Source: an uncultured bacterium (GTDB taxonomy: Bacteria; Bacillota; Clostridia; Oscillospirales; Ruminococcaceae). Taken from it: 64,000 nucleotides of DNA. The DNA is taken from assembly GCA_905215965.1 (NCBI GenBank), contig CAJMSD010000003.1, forward strand, positions 1 to 64,000. Reading direction: 5' to 3'. Shown piece after piece: positions 15,910 to 24,345 of the stretch (its first letter is position 1; each line of letters opens with the position of its first letter). The notes below the pieces were generated by a model. It was given only the letters and a program-made list of their open reading frames with translations, did not search any database and was not told the origin of the DNA. The translations under genes and the position numbers were made by a program.

Positions 15910-16581
15910 TTAATTTTTATTTTTGTCGATGCAAAAGTGCTTAATGCAGTAACCGACCAATGAAAGCACGATTATTCCGATAAAGATCAGCAATCCTGCC
16001 ACAAAGCGTCCCTTGCCGATATTAGCTCCCATCATCACGGAACAAGCCATTGACGGAGTACGTGCGGCAGCTGTGATGAGATAAAATTTCGACGGCTTGA
16101 TCTTAGTCAATCCTGCCAGATACGTAAGAAAATCCTTCGGTGTTCCCGGTATCAGAAATAAAATGAAAACTGTCATGGTAAGCTTTCTCTCATCTTTCAG
16201 CAGCTTTAGATCGTCAAATTTTTTATTAGGGAATACCTTTTCTACAAGCGGCCGTCCAAATTTTTTTACGAGATTGAAAACGATTATTGTTCCTATGAAT
16301 ACTCCGGAAACGCACCAAACTATTCCCCAGAAACCACCGAAAAGAACTCCGCTCATGACCTCAATGGGCGCACCCGGAACAAAAGCCGCAACTATCTGCA
16401 ATATTTCAATTCCCACAAAAACAATCGGAGCAAAAATACCGAATTCCTTTACCTTCTCGCCGATAAGTACACGTCCGCTTTCCGTACACAGAAGCTTGAT
16501 AAAAGGGATCGAAAAACAAATTATAAGGCATAAAACAACGGCGACGACCGCATAGCCCAAATATTTCCCAAGCTTTTTCAT
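15910..16581 (-). CDS. TVP38/TMEM64 (VTT/DedA-like) membrane protein
   Basis: A 223-residue membrane protein with about five hydrophobic segments. The VTT-domain core is AAFVPGAPIEVMSGVLFG-like (FVPGAPIEVMSG), the GxxxG-rich GTIIVFNLVKKFGRP follows, and the second re-entrant motif is FLIPGTPKDFLTYLAG. These proteins act as lipid scramblases or undecaprenyl/phospholipid flippases in the DedA superfamily. AGGTG lies 8 nt before the ATG. The C-terminus is short and lysine-rich. Confidence 0.88.
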   Translation of the reverse strand: MKKLGKYLGYAVVAVVLCLIICFSIPFIKLLCTESGRVLIGEKVKEFGIFAPIVFVGIEILQIVAAFVPGAPIEVMSGVLFGGFWGIVWCVSGVFIGTIIVFNLVKKFGRPLVEKVFPNKKFDDLKLLKDERKLTMTVFILFLIPGTPKDFLTYLAGLTKIKPSKFYLITAAARTPSMACSVMMGANIGKGRFVAGLLIFIGIIVLSLVGYCIKHFCIDKNKN

Positions 16582-16729
16582 TCCTAAAACACCTCTTATT
16601 TATTATACAACAATTTTTCACTTAATTTCAATAAAAACAAAAAAGTTTCATTATATTTTAATCATTGTAAGCGAATTGTGAAAATACTGTGAGATAAAAT
16701 TGAAAAAATATTACAGTTTGCCTATTTGC

Positions 16730-16758
16730 TTGACAAATGTAATAACAATGTGTATAAT
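16730..16758 (+). promoter_or_regulatory. Consensus promoter of the lipoprotein pair
   Basis: TTGACA (16730-16735), 17-bp spacer, TATAAT (16753-16758): a perfect vegetative sigma-factor consensus, the strongest-looking promoter in the window. Confidence 0.8.
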
Positions 16759-16764
16759 TATAGT

Positions 16765-16952
16765 TGTGTTTAAGGCAGTTCCGCACAATTTTTGTACAAT
16801 GCTGCGTTAAAGTAATAATACTCAGGTCATTCCGCAGAATTTTCGATAATGCATTGATTTGTATTCGCTTAGCCAATCAGATTTTTTACAGATCTCGCGG
16901 CTTTGCACCGAACGGAATGCTTTAATTACAATTTTATGAAAGGATAAAAATA
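16765..16952 (+). other. Long untranslated leader with an internal imperfect repeat
   Basis: The ~190 nt between the promoter and the first lipoprotein ATG hold no credible ORF. Two related blocks occur: TTCCGCACAATTTTTGTACAATGC (shown as short parts TTCCGCACAATTTT and GTACAATGC, about 16780-16805) and TTCCGCAGAATTTT...GATAATGC (about 16831-16854). I know of no riboswitch with this pattern; it may stabilise the message or act in cis. Confidence 0.35.
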
Positions 16953-17876
16953 ATGAATAATAAAAAGAAAAGAGCAGTTGTGGCTTGCGTCGTTCTCCTG
17001 ATTGCCGCATCGGCCTTTGGCTGCAGCAATAAAAAAGACGGCAGCAATTCTTCAAGCGGCAGTCAGACAACTACCGTAAATCCAAATCTCTTGAACCAGC
17101 CATTTACTTTCAGTATCGAAGAAACAGACAGCAATGACAGTAACCTTGATTCGGAAGATCCTACTTCAGATGTCTCGGGAAATGAAACTTCTGCCACTGA
17201 TAATAATACAAACGAAAATTCAAACAGCAGCACTGAAAATACCGGAGACATCGATTCTCCAGATCCGACTGCAGAAAATCTTACCGAGTACGTTCCCGTT
17301 ACCGAAACAGACGGAGAACCTGTTACCGACAGCAACGGCGAACAAGTAACTACTGTCATTACTGTAACGACTGACTCGTTAGATCCAACTATTCCCAATG
17401 ATCCTGAAAGTACCACTCCTGCACCGCCTCAGGAAAATAAATCAAATTATAAAAAGGGAAAAATCTACTGGTTTGATCTTTCAAAAGAAGACGATTTTGA
17501 ATTTAACGGCGACTTTATCAGCGTTAAATTCAAAATCAAAGAAAACACAGCCGACGGTGTTTATGACTTAAAAATAACAAATCCTGATTTTTCAAACTAC
17601 GACGGCGTTACGCTTAAGCCAAATAAACTTGAGCACGGAAAAATATTCGTTGGTCAGGAAGGTTATGCGCAGAATGATTTCAACGATTCCGACGGATTTG
17701 CGATCTACACCGATAATGCTTCCGGTAAACAGGGCGATGAAATAGTTCTTAATTTCCGTATGAATAAAAATCCCGGTATGTGCGCTATGGTTTTCGAATT
17801 TCAGTATGACGAGAACGCGTTTGAACTTATTGAATGCATACCGTCAGGCGAGTTTGCCGATATTTCCAACAATTGA
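16953..17876 (+). CDS. Surface lipoprotein with permuted cohesin-like module (copy 1)
   Basis: A 307-residue lipoprotein. A lysine-rich signal peptide with a lipobox ending FGC (Cys about 24) is followed by a long Ser/Thr/Asn/Asp linker (about 30-165) with VTETDGEPVTDSNGEQVT repeats, then a globular beta-rich region. That region first has a segment like the C-terminal strands of cohesins (ISVKFKIKENTADGVYDLKI, here FKIKENTADGVYDL), then one like the N-terminal strands (GKQGDEIVLNF, NKNPGMCAMVFEFQYDENAF), and stops at GEFADI. The order is reversed relative to a normal cohesin. It probably displays a protein-binding domain on the cell surface. 27 bp separate it from its paralogue. Confidence 0.7.
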   Translation: MNNKKKRAVVACVVLLIAASAFGCSNKKDGSNSSSGSQTTTVNPNLLNQPFTFSIEETDSNDSNLDSEDPTSDVSGNETSATDNNTNENSNSSTENTGDIDSPDPTAENLTEYVPVTETDGEPVTDSNGEQVTTVITVTTDSLDPTIPNDPESTTPAPPQENKSNYKKGKIYWFDLSKEDDFEFNGDFISVKFKIKENTADGVYDLKITNPDFSNYDGVTLKPNKLEHGKIFVGQEGYAQNDFNDSDGFAIYTDNASGKQGDEIVLNFRMNKNPGMCAMVFEFQYDENAFELIECIPSGEFADISNN

Positions 17877-17903
17877 ATATAATTTTATAAAGGATGGATT
17901 AAA

Positions 17904-18869
17904 ATGAATATTAAAAAAAGCAAATACATACTTCTTTCTCTTGTCTCAGCGATAGTTGTCTCAGGTTTTGCAGGCTGTGCTGATTCCGAAAGTTCGTCAG
18001 AGGCATCAGGTTCATCAAATGCGTCAGGCGATCAAAGTACGACAGAATCTGCTACACTGCTTCAAATGCCCCTTGAATTCGGCTACCAGAGCGGCAGTGT
18101 CTCCGACGATGATGAATCAAGCAATCTCGACGCTCAGGATCCGACTTCTCCCGATTCCGAAAATTCCGACGGTTACGAAACTGTGACCGATGCAAACGGC
18201 GAGCCTGTTACGGAATATGTAGACGTAACAGACGTAAACGGCGAAGTTGTTACCACCTATGTGGACGTTACCAACGCTGACGGCGAAACTCAAACCTATG
18301 CTGACGGCGAGGTTGAAACAACTGCTGTTCCTGTAACCACTTCTGTAGCTGTTACAAAGCCTGCAGGCGAATCAAGCGGAAGCAGCTACACTCCTTATAT
18401 TGATAAAGCATACGCTATGTGGGTAGATATTTCCGATTTTAAGGATTATATCTTTAACGATCAATTTATCAGCATAACTTTCAAGGTAAATGAAAATGCT
18501 CCCGACGGCGCATATGACATTAAATTTACAGAAACTCAATTTTCAAGTATTGTAGACGCAGGTACTTCAGTAATTCCGGATAATATTTTCGACGGCAAGG
18601 TGTTTGTCTCTACAGATGCTGAAAAGCAACCTGAGATCCCTACTGACGGATTTACCGTTTACGGCGATTATGCTTCATGCAAACAGGGTGACGAAATAAC
18701 GGTAAATTTCAATTTTAAAAATAATCCCGGTATGGTCGGCATGCTTATCTGGTTTGAATACGATAGAAAAGCGCTCGATATCGTAAGCATGAAAGCAACC
18801 GGAGAGTTCGAGGATATTTCTACTGCAAGCTTCGGTAAAGCTCCCGAAACTACCTCAGCTGCGGAATAA
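17904..18869 (+). CDS. Surface lipoprotein with permuted cohesin-like module (copy 2)
   Basis: A 321-residue paralogue of the preceding gene: signal peptide with lipobox FAGC (Cys about 25), acidic Ser/Thr linker, four copies of a VTDxNGExVTxYVD-type repeat (about 95-135), then the same module. It has FISITFKVNENAPDGAYDIKF followed by CKQGDEITVNF, NNPGMVGMLIWFEYD and ATGEFEDIS (fragments quoted from about 180-305). A short Thr-rich tail ends the protein. The upstream promoter at 16730 should drive both copies. A terminator follows at 18907-18941. Cohesin partners (dockerins) are encoded elsewhere in this window. Confidence 0.7.
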   Translation: MNIKKSKYILLSLVSAIVVSGFAGCADSESSSEASGSSNASGDQSTTESATLLQMPLEFGYQSGSVSDDDESSNLDAQDPTSPDSENSDGYETVTDANGEPVTEYVDVTDVNGEVVTTYVDVTNADGETQTYADGEVETTAVPVTTSVAVTKPAGESSGSSYTPYIDKAYAMWVDISDFKDYIFNDQFISITFKVNENAPDGAYDIKFTETQFSSIVDAGTSVIPDNIFDGKVFVSTDAEKQPEIPTDGFTVYGDYASCKQGDEITVNFNFKNNPGMVGMLIWFEYDRKALDIVSMKATGEFEDISTASFGKAPETTSAAE

Positions 18870-18906
18870 CTCTTGCTTTATCTAAACTTTTCCTATGTAT
18901 AAAACA

Positions 18907-18941
18907 AATCCCGAAAGTAGTTCATAACTGCTTTCGGGATT
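18907..18941 (+). terminator. Terminator of the lipoprotein pair
   Basis: Stem AATCCCGAAAG...CTTTCGGGATT with further pairing inside; T-rich tail. It may also serve the convergent sortase operon on the minus strand. Confidence 0.8.
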
Positions 18942-18999
18942 ATTGTATACATTAGTATTTGCCCCAGCAGGCTGCGTAAATAACGTGACAAATACTGAT

Positions 19000-19869
19000 T
19001 TATGCGTCTTGTTTAGTGTGCATTATCAAATATACGGCAGTGAGAATTGCTCCTACAACGAGAATAATTATTTCTGTTATCATGAACATATTAACCGTAT
19101 TATACATTAAAGTGGTAAAAGATTTGAAAATCAACGGCTGTTTGATCGTGAAAGCATCAAAATATTTCACAGCTATAAGATAGATGCTTGGAACTATACC
19201 AATTACTCCGGAAACTATTCCAGATATGCCGATCCAGTAAAGAGAATCTTTTTTGGATTTCAGATTGATTATAAAAAGAATTATTATCATAAGCAGAAGC
19301 GCTGCGCCGACTGCAATTTCAATTTTATCAAGCTGTCTGTAAAGAACTCCTGTCTTATTGAGAATTCCCTCTCTGCTCATTGTACCGAACTTGTAAACAT
19401 CGCAGTTATCGCCTATCACTTTGTATGCCGATTCAATTGTATCGTCAAGCTTTTTATAATAATTATCATCTTTTTCATAATCTATGCTGTCCGCATAATT
19501 ATCAAAAAACGAAGTAATGCTGTTCTCAAGTTCTTTATTCACAGGCACACTGTAATCCTGTTTTGTTCCGGAATTCATTTCGGCAAACCCCGTATCAATT
19601 ATGCCGTCAACAACCGATCGTATGTAATCAATTGTAAGCTCCTTTGTATATACCTCCGACGGAACTCCGGTTTCATTATATTTATCGCCGAAATAATTTT
19701 CAAGCTGCGTCTGAACAGAAGCCGCGATATTATTTTTTGACGAAAGCTCTTTCAGGTAATCGGGCGAAGCCACTTTGTTCACCGTTATCATACCGGCAGA
19801 TAAAATAAGAACGAACACCAAAATAACAGAAGCAAGAATGCTTATAACGTAATTTTTTCCTGATTTCAT
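19000..19869 (-). CDS. Sortase-operon membrane protein, unknown function
   Basis: A 289-residue protein. One N-terminal transmembrane helix (about 9-31) is followed by an extracytoplasmic, acidic, largely helical domain (about 32-185) and three hydrophobic helices in the C-terminal 100 residues. I do not recognise the family. The start is the ATG sharing one base with the sortase stop (TGATG at 19869), preceded by GGGGAGG. Position as third gene of the sortase module suggests a role in sorting or envelope assembly. Confidence 0.72.
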   Translation of the reverse strand: MKSGKNYVISILASVILVFVLILSAGMITVNKVASPDYLKELSSKNNIAASVQTQLENYFGDKYNETGVPSEVYTKELTIDYIRSVVDGIIDTGFAEMNSGTKQDYSVPVNKELENSITSFFDNYADSIDYEKDDNYYKKLDDTIESAYKVIGDNCDVYKFGTMSREGILNKTGVLYRQLDKIEIAVGAALLLMIIILFIINLKSKKDSLYWIGISGIVSGVIGIVPSIYLIAVKYFDAFTIKQPLIFKSFTTLMYNTVNMFMITEIIILVVGAILTAVYLIMHTKQDA

Positions 19870-20564
19870 CACTGAGCCTCCCCTTCTGCATTAACATAGA
19901 ATTTCTGCTCTGAAAGCTCGCATACAACGCCGATTCGCACATCGGACGCGCCAAGAATATCCTTTTTACAGGTATACAGAACAAGCTCTTTCTCATCAGA
20001 GGGATTAACATACTTTTTATCGGTCTTTTTAAATGTTATAAGCTCCTTGACAACGTAGTTAAATTCACCGTAATTTGTGTTGACCGTAACATTATCTCCG
20101 ACAGAAAGCTCTGAAAGCTCTGAAAAAAATGTATCCTCATGGGCGCTTATGACTGTTTTTCCTGCTTCTCCCGGAAGCTTTGAATATGTAGCCTGACAAG
20201 CTCCGCGTTCAAACAGCTCGCGGTCGCTGCCCCAGTAAACAGGTACGCTCAATTCCATTCCGCTGCTTCTGATAACTGCAAACTGTTCTCCGAAAGACGG
20301 ACGTACTACGCTGCCCTCACTGCTTGTCTCACCCGAATAATCGAGAATAATATCTCCGTCAACTATATTCAGACCATTGCTGCCATCATTGGGATCATTT
20401 TTAAATTCATCCATGAAAGCAAGATTAAGATACACCGACAGCTTATGGTAGGGTTTAATTGCCGCTATTAACAAAATGGCCATACTTATCAGCAATACTA
20501 TAAAAGGAGCAGCCAAAACAGCCAATTTATTCTTTTTTTTGCCGTTTTTATTCATTGTCTTCAT
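19869..20564 (-). CDS. Class D-like sortase
   Basis: A 231-residue transpeptidase with an N-terminal membrane anchor (about 13-35) and a sortase barrel. The catalytic triad is visible as His in VISAHEDTFFSEL, Cys in LVLYTCKK and Arg in SDVRIGVVCE. Length and the HxDTFF motif fit class D/E sortases, which link surface proteins to the wall or polymerise them. The frame overlaps the upstream substrate-like gene by 17 bp and the downstream membrane protein gene by 1 bp, so the three are translationally linked. Confidence 0.88.
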   Translation of the reverse strand: MKTMNKNGKKKNKLAVLAAPFIVLLISMAILLIAAIKPYHKLSVYLNLAFMDEFKNDPNDGSNGLNIVDGDIILDYSGETSSEGSVVRPSFGEQFAVIRSSGMELSVPVYWGSDRELFERGACQATYSKLPGEAGKTVISAHEDTFFSELSELSVGDNVTVNTNYGEFNYVVKELITFKKTDKKYVNPSDEKELVLYTCKKDILGASDVRIGVVCELSEQKFYVNAEGEAQ

Positions 20565-21333
20565 CTGCTGCCTTTCCTGTAAAGCATTTGCGTATTACAA
20601 GCCATATTCCGCCGACAGCCATAAGAATTCCTGCTGCCGAAAGCATATACGGCAAACGATGGTCATAACCGGTATCTTCTACAATAACGCCTACAGCTGC
20701 AACATCTATAAGTTCTCCGTCCTTATTTCTCATCTCCATAGATATATTGTCGTCGGTTATATTGTTTACAGTTACCTTAACGCCCAAGCTGTCGCTTGCT
20801 TTAACAAATTTATCGACTATTACTGCTTTATTGTCAGCCGGAAGCTGTTTTACGATGCTTTTTAGCTCTTCCGCCGAAAGAGAATTCAAAAATGCCTCCC
20901 GCTCGCTTTCAGGAAGCGAAGCAACATACGCCTGTTTTTCTTCAAGAGTCATTTTTATGAAATCGGACTGACTGATTCTATTATTACCACCCGAAGGAGC
21001 TGTAGGATCAGTCGGTGATGTAACAGCTTCCGTTGAGGGTTCAGTTGAAGGTTCAGGTGGATCATTAGGTACTACTCCGAACTGCTTTAGTATCTCGTCA
21101 TGATATTCCTTTATATAATAAATTGCATAATCAAGATCCTCGGAAGTATAATCATCGGGATTTGCATAATACTGATTAAATCCCTGCTGTATAACAGACT
21201 CTGGTATACCGTACTGGCGCGCAGTAGAAGCGACCTGATCGACCGTAGCAGCGTCTACAGCCGTAGTTATTGTAAACGGATAACTAATAAGGCACGCCGC
21301 GGTACAAAATAAAAATAGAATTTTACGTTTCAT
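20548..21333 (-). CDS. Secreted protein with C-terminal membrane anchor, probable sortase substrate
   Basis: A 261-residue protein. Signal peptide about 1-28 (cleavage near AVDAA), a helical N-domain, a Pro/Ser/Thr linker (PPEPSTEPSTEAVTSPTDP), a second acidic helical region, then one hydrophobic helix (about 225-245) and a charged tail. The stretch before the helix is DTGYDHRLPYML, where a sortase signal should be; it has no canonical LPxTG. It is the first gene of the sortase operon. Wall linkage is inference from context. Confidence 0.72.
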   Translation of the reverse strand: MKRKILFLFCTAACLISYPFTITTAVDAATVDQVASTARQYGIPESVIQQGFNQYYANPDDYTSEDLDYAIYYIKEYHDEILKQFGVVPNDPPEPSTEPSTEAVTSPTDPTAPSGGNNRISQSDFIKMTLEEKQAYVASLPESEREAFLNSLSAEELKSIVKQLPADNKAVIVDKFVKASDSLGVKVTVNNITDDNISMEMRNKDGELIDVAAVGVIVEDTGYDHRLPYMLSAAGILMAVGGIWLVIRKCFTGKAADEDNE

Positions 21334-21447
21334 TTTTTTCCCCTTTCACGAATAACACTTTTTTATATTATAACTTCTTTACGTAATAAAGTCAAGAAAA
21401 TTAATATTCTATCCTCAAAGACCTAATTGGAATTATTGTGATTATCT

Positions 21448-23289
21448 TTATGACTCCGCTTTCTCTTCATTCAAAATATCCATAAATTCCTCTCCGGTTA
21501 TGGTTTCCTTGTCAAGAAGATATTTCGAAAGCTCGTGAAGCTTATCAATATTTTCGCTCAGTATTCTTATTGCTTTTTCATGAGAGGTCTTAACGATGCG
21601 GCATACCTCTTCATCAATTTTTGCAGCTGTTTCAGGCGAACACACCAAAGAAGCGTCTCCGCCGAGATATTGATTTGAAACAGTCTCAAGAGCTACCATG
21701 TCAAAATCGCTGCTCATTCCGTAACGAGTAACCATTGCATGAGCAAGCTTTGTAGCCTGTTCTATGTCGTTTGAAGCTCCGCTGGTAGACGTATTGAAAA
21801 CGAGTTCCTCTGCCGAACGTCCGCCTGTCAAAGTAGCGATCCTTGCAAGAGCCTCTTCTTTTGAAAGCAGGAATTTCTCGCCCTCATCGACCTGCATTGT
21901 GTAGCCAAGCGCTCCGGAAGTTCTCGGCACGATAGTGATCTTATGTACCGGAGCGGAATTTTTTTGCTTAGCCGCAACAAGCGCATGACCGATTTCGTGA
22001 TATGCGATTATCTCCTTTTCCTTTTGAGAAATAACCGCATTTTTTCTCTGATATCCTGCAATAACGACTTCTACACTTTCCTCAAGATCATTTTGTTCAA
22101 CAAGCTTTCTGCCGTTTCTTACCGCTCTCAGTGCAGCTTCGTTTATAATATTTGCAAGCTCTGCGCCCGAAGCTCCTGCCGTAGCGCGCGCAACAGCATT
22201 GTAATCGATATTATCGCAGGTCTTGATTTTGCAGGCATGAACCTTAAGAATAGCTTCACGTCCGTTTAAATCAGGAAGCTCGACCGGGATTCTTCTGTCA
22301 AATCTTCCGGGACGCAAAAGCGCCGGATCAAGCGATTCGGGGCGATTGGTAGCAGCAAGAATAACTACGCCTTTTTTGCCGTCAAATCCATCCATCTCGG
22401 TGAGAAGCTGATTAAGGGTCTGCTCACGCTCGTCGTTACCGCCCATATTTCCGTCACGCTTTTTTCCGATAGTATCTATCTCATCGATAAACACAATACA
22501 AGGAGCTTTGTCATTTGCCTGTTTAAAAAGATCACGAACCTTTGCAGCTCCCATACCTACAAACATTTCAACGAATTCAGAACCCGATATCGAGAAGAAC
22601 GGCACGTTAGCTTCGCCTGCAACAGCCTGTGCAAGAAGAGTTTTACCAGTTCCGGGAGGGCCGACAAGAAGAGCGCCCTTAGGAAGATTTGCTCCTATCT
22701 CAGCATACTTTTTAGGATTATGCAGGAAATCGACAATTTCTTCCAGCGCGTCCTTAGCCTCGTCCTGACCTGCTACATCGGTAAACGTTTTTCCTGTCTG
22801 CGCCTTTACATAAATTTTAGCGTTGCTTTTTCCGAAAGACATCGTATCGGATAGACTTCCCATACGCTTACTCATGCCCTTCATCAGAATATTCCACACG
22901 ATCATAAGCAGAATAATCGGAAGCACCCACGAAATAATAAAAGAAGCAATCGGACTTGTTTCCTCAATATGACCTGTAAATTCAATCTCGCTGTCTTCGC
23001 CGTACAGCCTGTCCACAAGATCCGGATCATATAACTTGACCGTCGAATAGACCTTGGACTTTCCGTCCTCGGTTTCAACTTTAAAAAGAATATCGCTTTC
23101 TTGGATCTCAACCTGCTTGACAGTGCCGGAATCGAGCTGCTTTAGGAAAAAACTGTAGTTGGTTTCGGTTATCTTCTGCTTGCTCAGTGCAGGCATTATC
23201 ATAAAATTGAATACAAGAAGAATCGCCAGTGAAATTATTACATAATATACCAGCGATTTTTTTGGTGCTTTATGTTCATTCATATCCAT
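21448..23289 (-). CDS. ftsH: ATP-dependent zinc metalloprotease FtsH
   Basis: A 613-residue membrane AAA+ protease for membrane protein quality control. Two transmembrane helices flank the short extracytoplasmic part (about 15-130). The AAA module has Walker A GPPGTGKT, Walker B IVFIDEID and the second region of homology ATNRPESLDPALLRPGRFDRR; the zinc protease has AYHEIGHALVA (HExxH). GGAG lies 7 nt before the ATG at 23289. Length is slightly short for the family, at the C-terminus. No tilS or hpt neighbour, which often precedes ftsH, is present. Confidence 0.97.
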   Translation of the reverse strand: MDMNEHKAPKKSLVYYVIISLAILLVFNFMIMPALSKQKITETNYSFFLKQLDSGTVKQVEIQESDILFKVETEDGKSKVYSTVKLYDPDLVDRLYGEDSEIEFTGHIEETSPIASFIISWVLPIILLMIVWNILMKGMSKRMGSLSDTMSFGKSNAKIYVKAQTGKTFTDVAGQDEAKDALEEIVDFLHNPKKYAEIGANLPKGALLVGPPGTGKTLLAQAVAGEANVPFFSISGSEFVEMFVGMGAAKVRDLFKQANDKAPCIVFIDEIDTIGKKRDGNMGGNDEREQTLNQLLTEMDGFDGKKGVVILAATNRPESLDPALLRPGRFDRRIPVELPDLNGREAILKVHACKIKTCDNIDYNAVARATAGASGAELANIINEAALRAVRNGRKLVEQNDLEESVEVVIAGYQRKNAVISQKEKEIIAYHEIGHALVAAKQKNSAPVHKITIVPRTSGALGYTMQVDEGEKFLLSKEEALARIATLTGGRSAEELVFNTSTSGASNDIEQATKLAHAMVTRYGMSSDFDMVALETVSNQYLGGDASLVCSPETAAKIDEEVCRIVKTSHEKAIRILSENIDKLHELSKYLLDKETITGEEFMDILNEEKAES

Positions 23290-23537
23290 ATTAGATCTCC
23301 GATCTGCCGTATTTACATAAGCGTTACGACATATTGATTTAAGTATTCAAATACGACAAAATTTTATATAGAAATCCGCACAAAATCCCTATGCAGACAT
23401 TCTCCAAAATCAATTCAGATGTCAAATATAGCGCTCTACAAAATTATAACACAAAAAACAAATAATTTCAATGAACGTTTAGTGTATTCAATGAAAATTC
23501 CGTGAAAACCATTTATTCCCAAAAATTCGGCGCAGCA

Positions 23538-24065
23538 TTATTCCTTGATACAATAAGAAACAATATATTTTCCGCCGCATAGAATATACTGAACAAATTC
23601 ATATCCTTTGATATTTGTAACTATTTTTTTATCCTCGAAAGCAAATTCAACCTTATCAAGAGGATATGAGATACCTATTCCCAATGTCTTGACATACGCT
23701 TCCTTCAACGTCCAGAAACGCGTAAACATCTCCGCTTTATCCTGTTCGGGAGCGGCATCCATTATTCTCTGCTCATTCTCGGAAAAAGCTCGCCTTATAA
23801 CCGCGGGACGAACTTTCTTCACGGGTTCTGCATCTATACCGCATTCTCTGCCGCACACAAGACACGCTGTTATACCGTCAGCATGAGTAAGATTATAGTA
23901 TACATCAGGATATTCCGCAAGAAACGGTTTTCCTTTATCTCCGTATTCAATTTTGGTTTCCGAGCCGTATTCGATCCCGTTCTTTCTCAGTAAAACCGAA
24001 AGCAGCTTATGAGCATAATCATGCTGCTCGTTCTTTGAGACCTTTTTTAATGAAATTATAAGCAT
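23538..24065 (-). CDS. 4'-phosphopantetheinyl transferase
   Basis: A 175-residue Sfp/AcpT-type enzyme that attaches the phosphopantetheine arm of CoA to carrier proteins. The magnesium site is in CGIDAEPVKKV, followed by FSENEQ and the WTLKEAYVKTLGIGI motif; the N-terminal part has YYNLTHADG. It is shorter than Sfp (~225). The start at 24065 has AAAGGA 9 nt upstream; the longer frame from 24092 has none. No fatty-acid or NRPS genes are adjacent, so the carrier protein target is unknown. Confidence 0.88.
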   Translation of the reverse strand: MLIISLKKVSKNEQHDYAHKLLSVLLRKNGIEYGSETKIEYGDKGKPFLAEYPDVYYNLTHADGITACLVCGRECGIDAEPVKKVRPAVIRRAFSENEQRIMDAAPEQDKAEMFTRFWTLKEAYVKTLGIGISYPLDKVEFAFEDKKIVTNIKGYEFVQYILCGGKYIVSYCIKE

Positions 24066-24345
24066 TTTCTGTTTTCCTTTAAATTGATACATATATTATA
24101 TCTTATTTAAGTTTGATAGTCAAATTGAAAATTGCGGCTTGCTTTCCTTTTATTTTCAGGCTTGTAAAAATGATATTAACTTTATGTACATTTTTGACAC
24201 TAAGATTACTTTAATTATTCATGAAAAGTTTCTGTTTTTTCCTGACACTATCATAAATTTATCACATAAAAGCTTATAATAATAATTACAGAAACAAAAA
24301 TCAACGTCACTGACGAAATAGTAATTTATGAAAGGATGTTTACTG

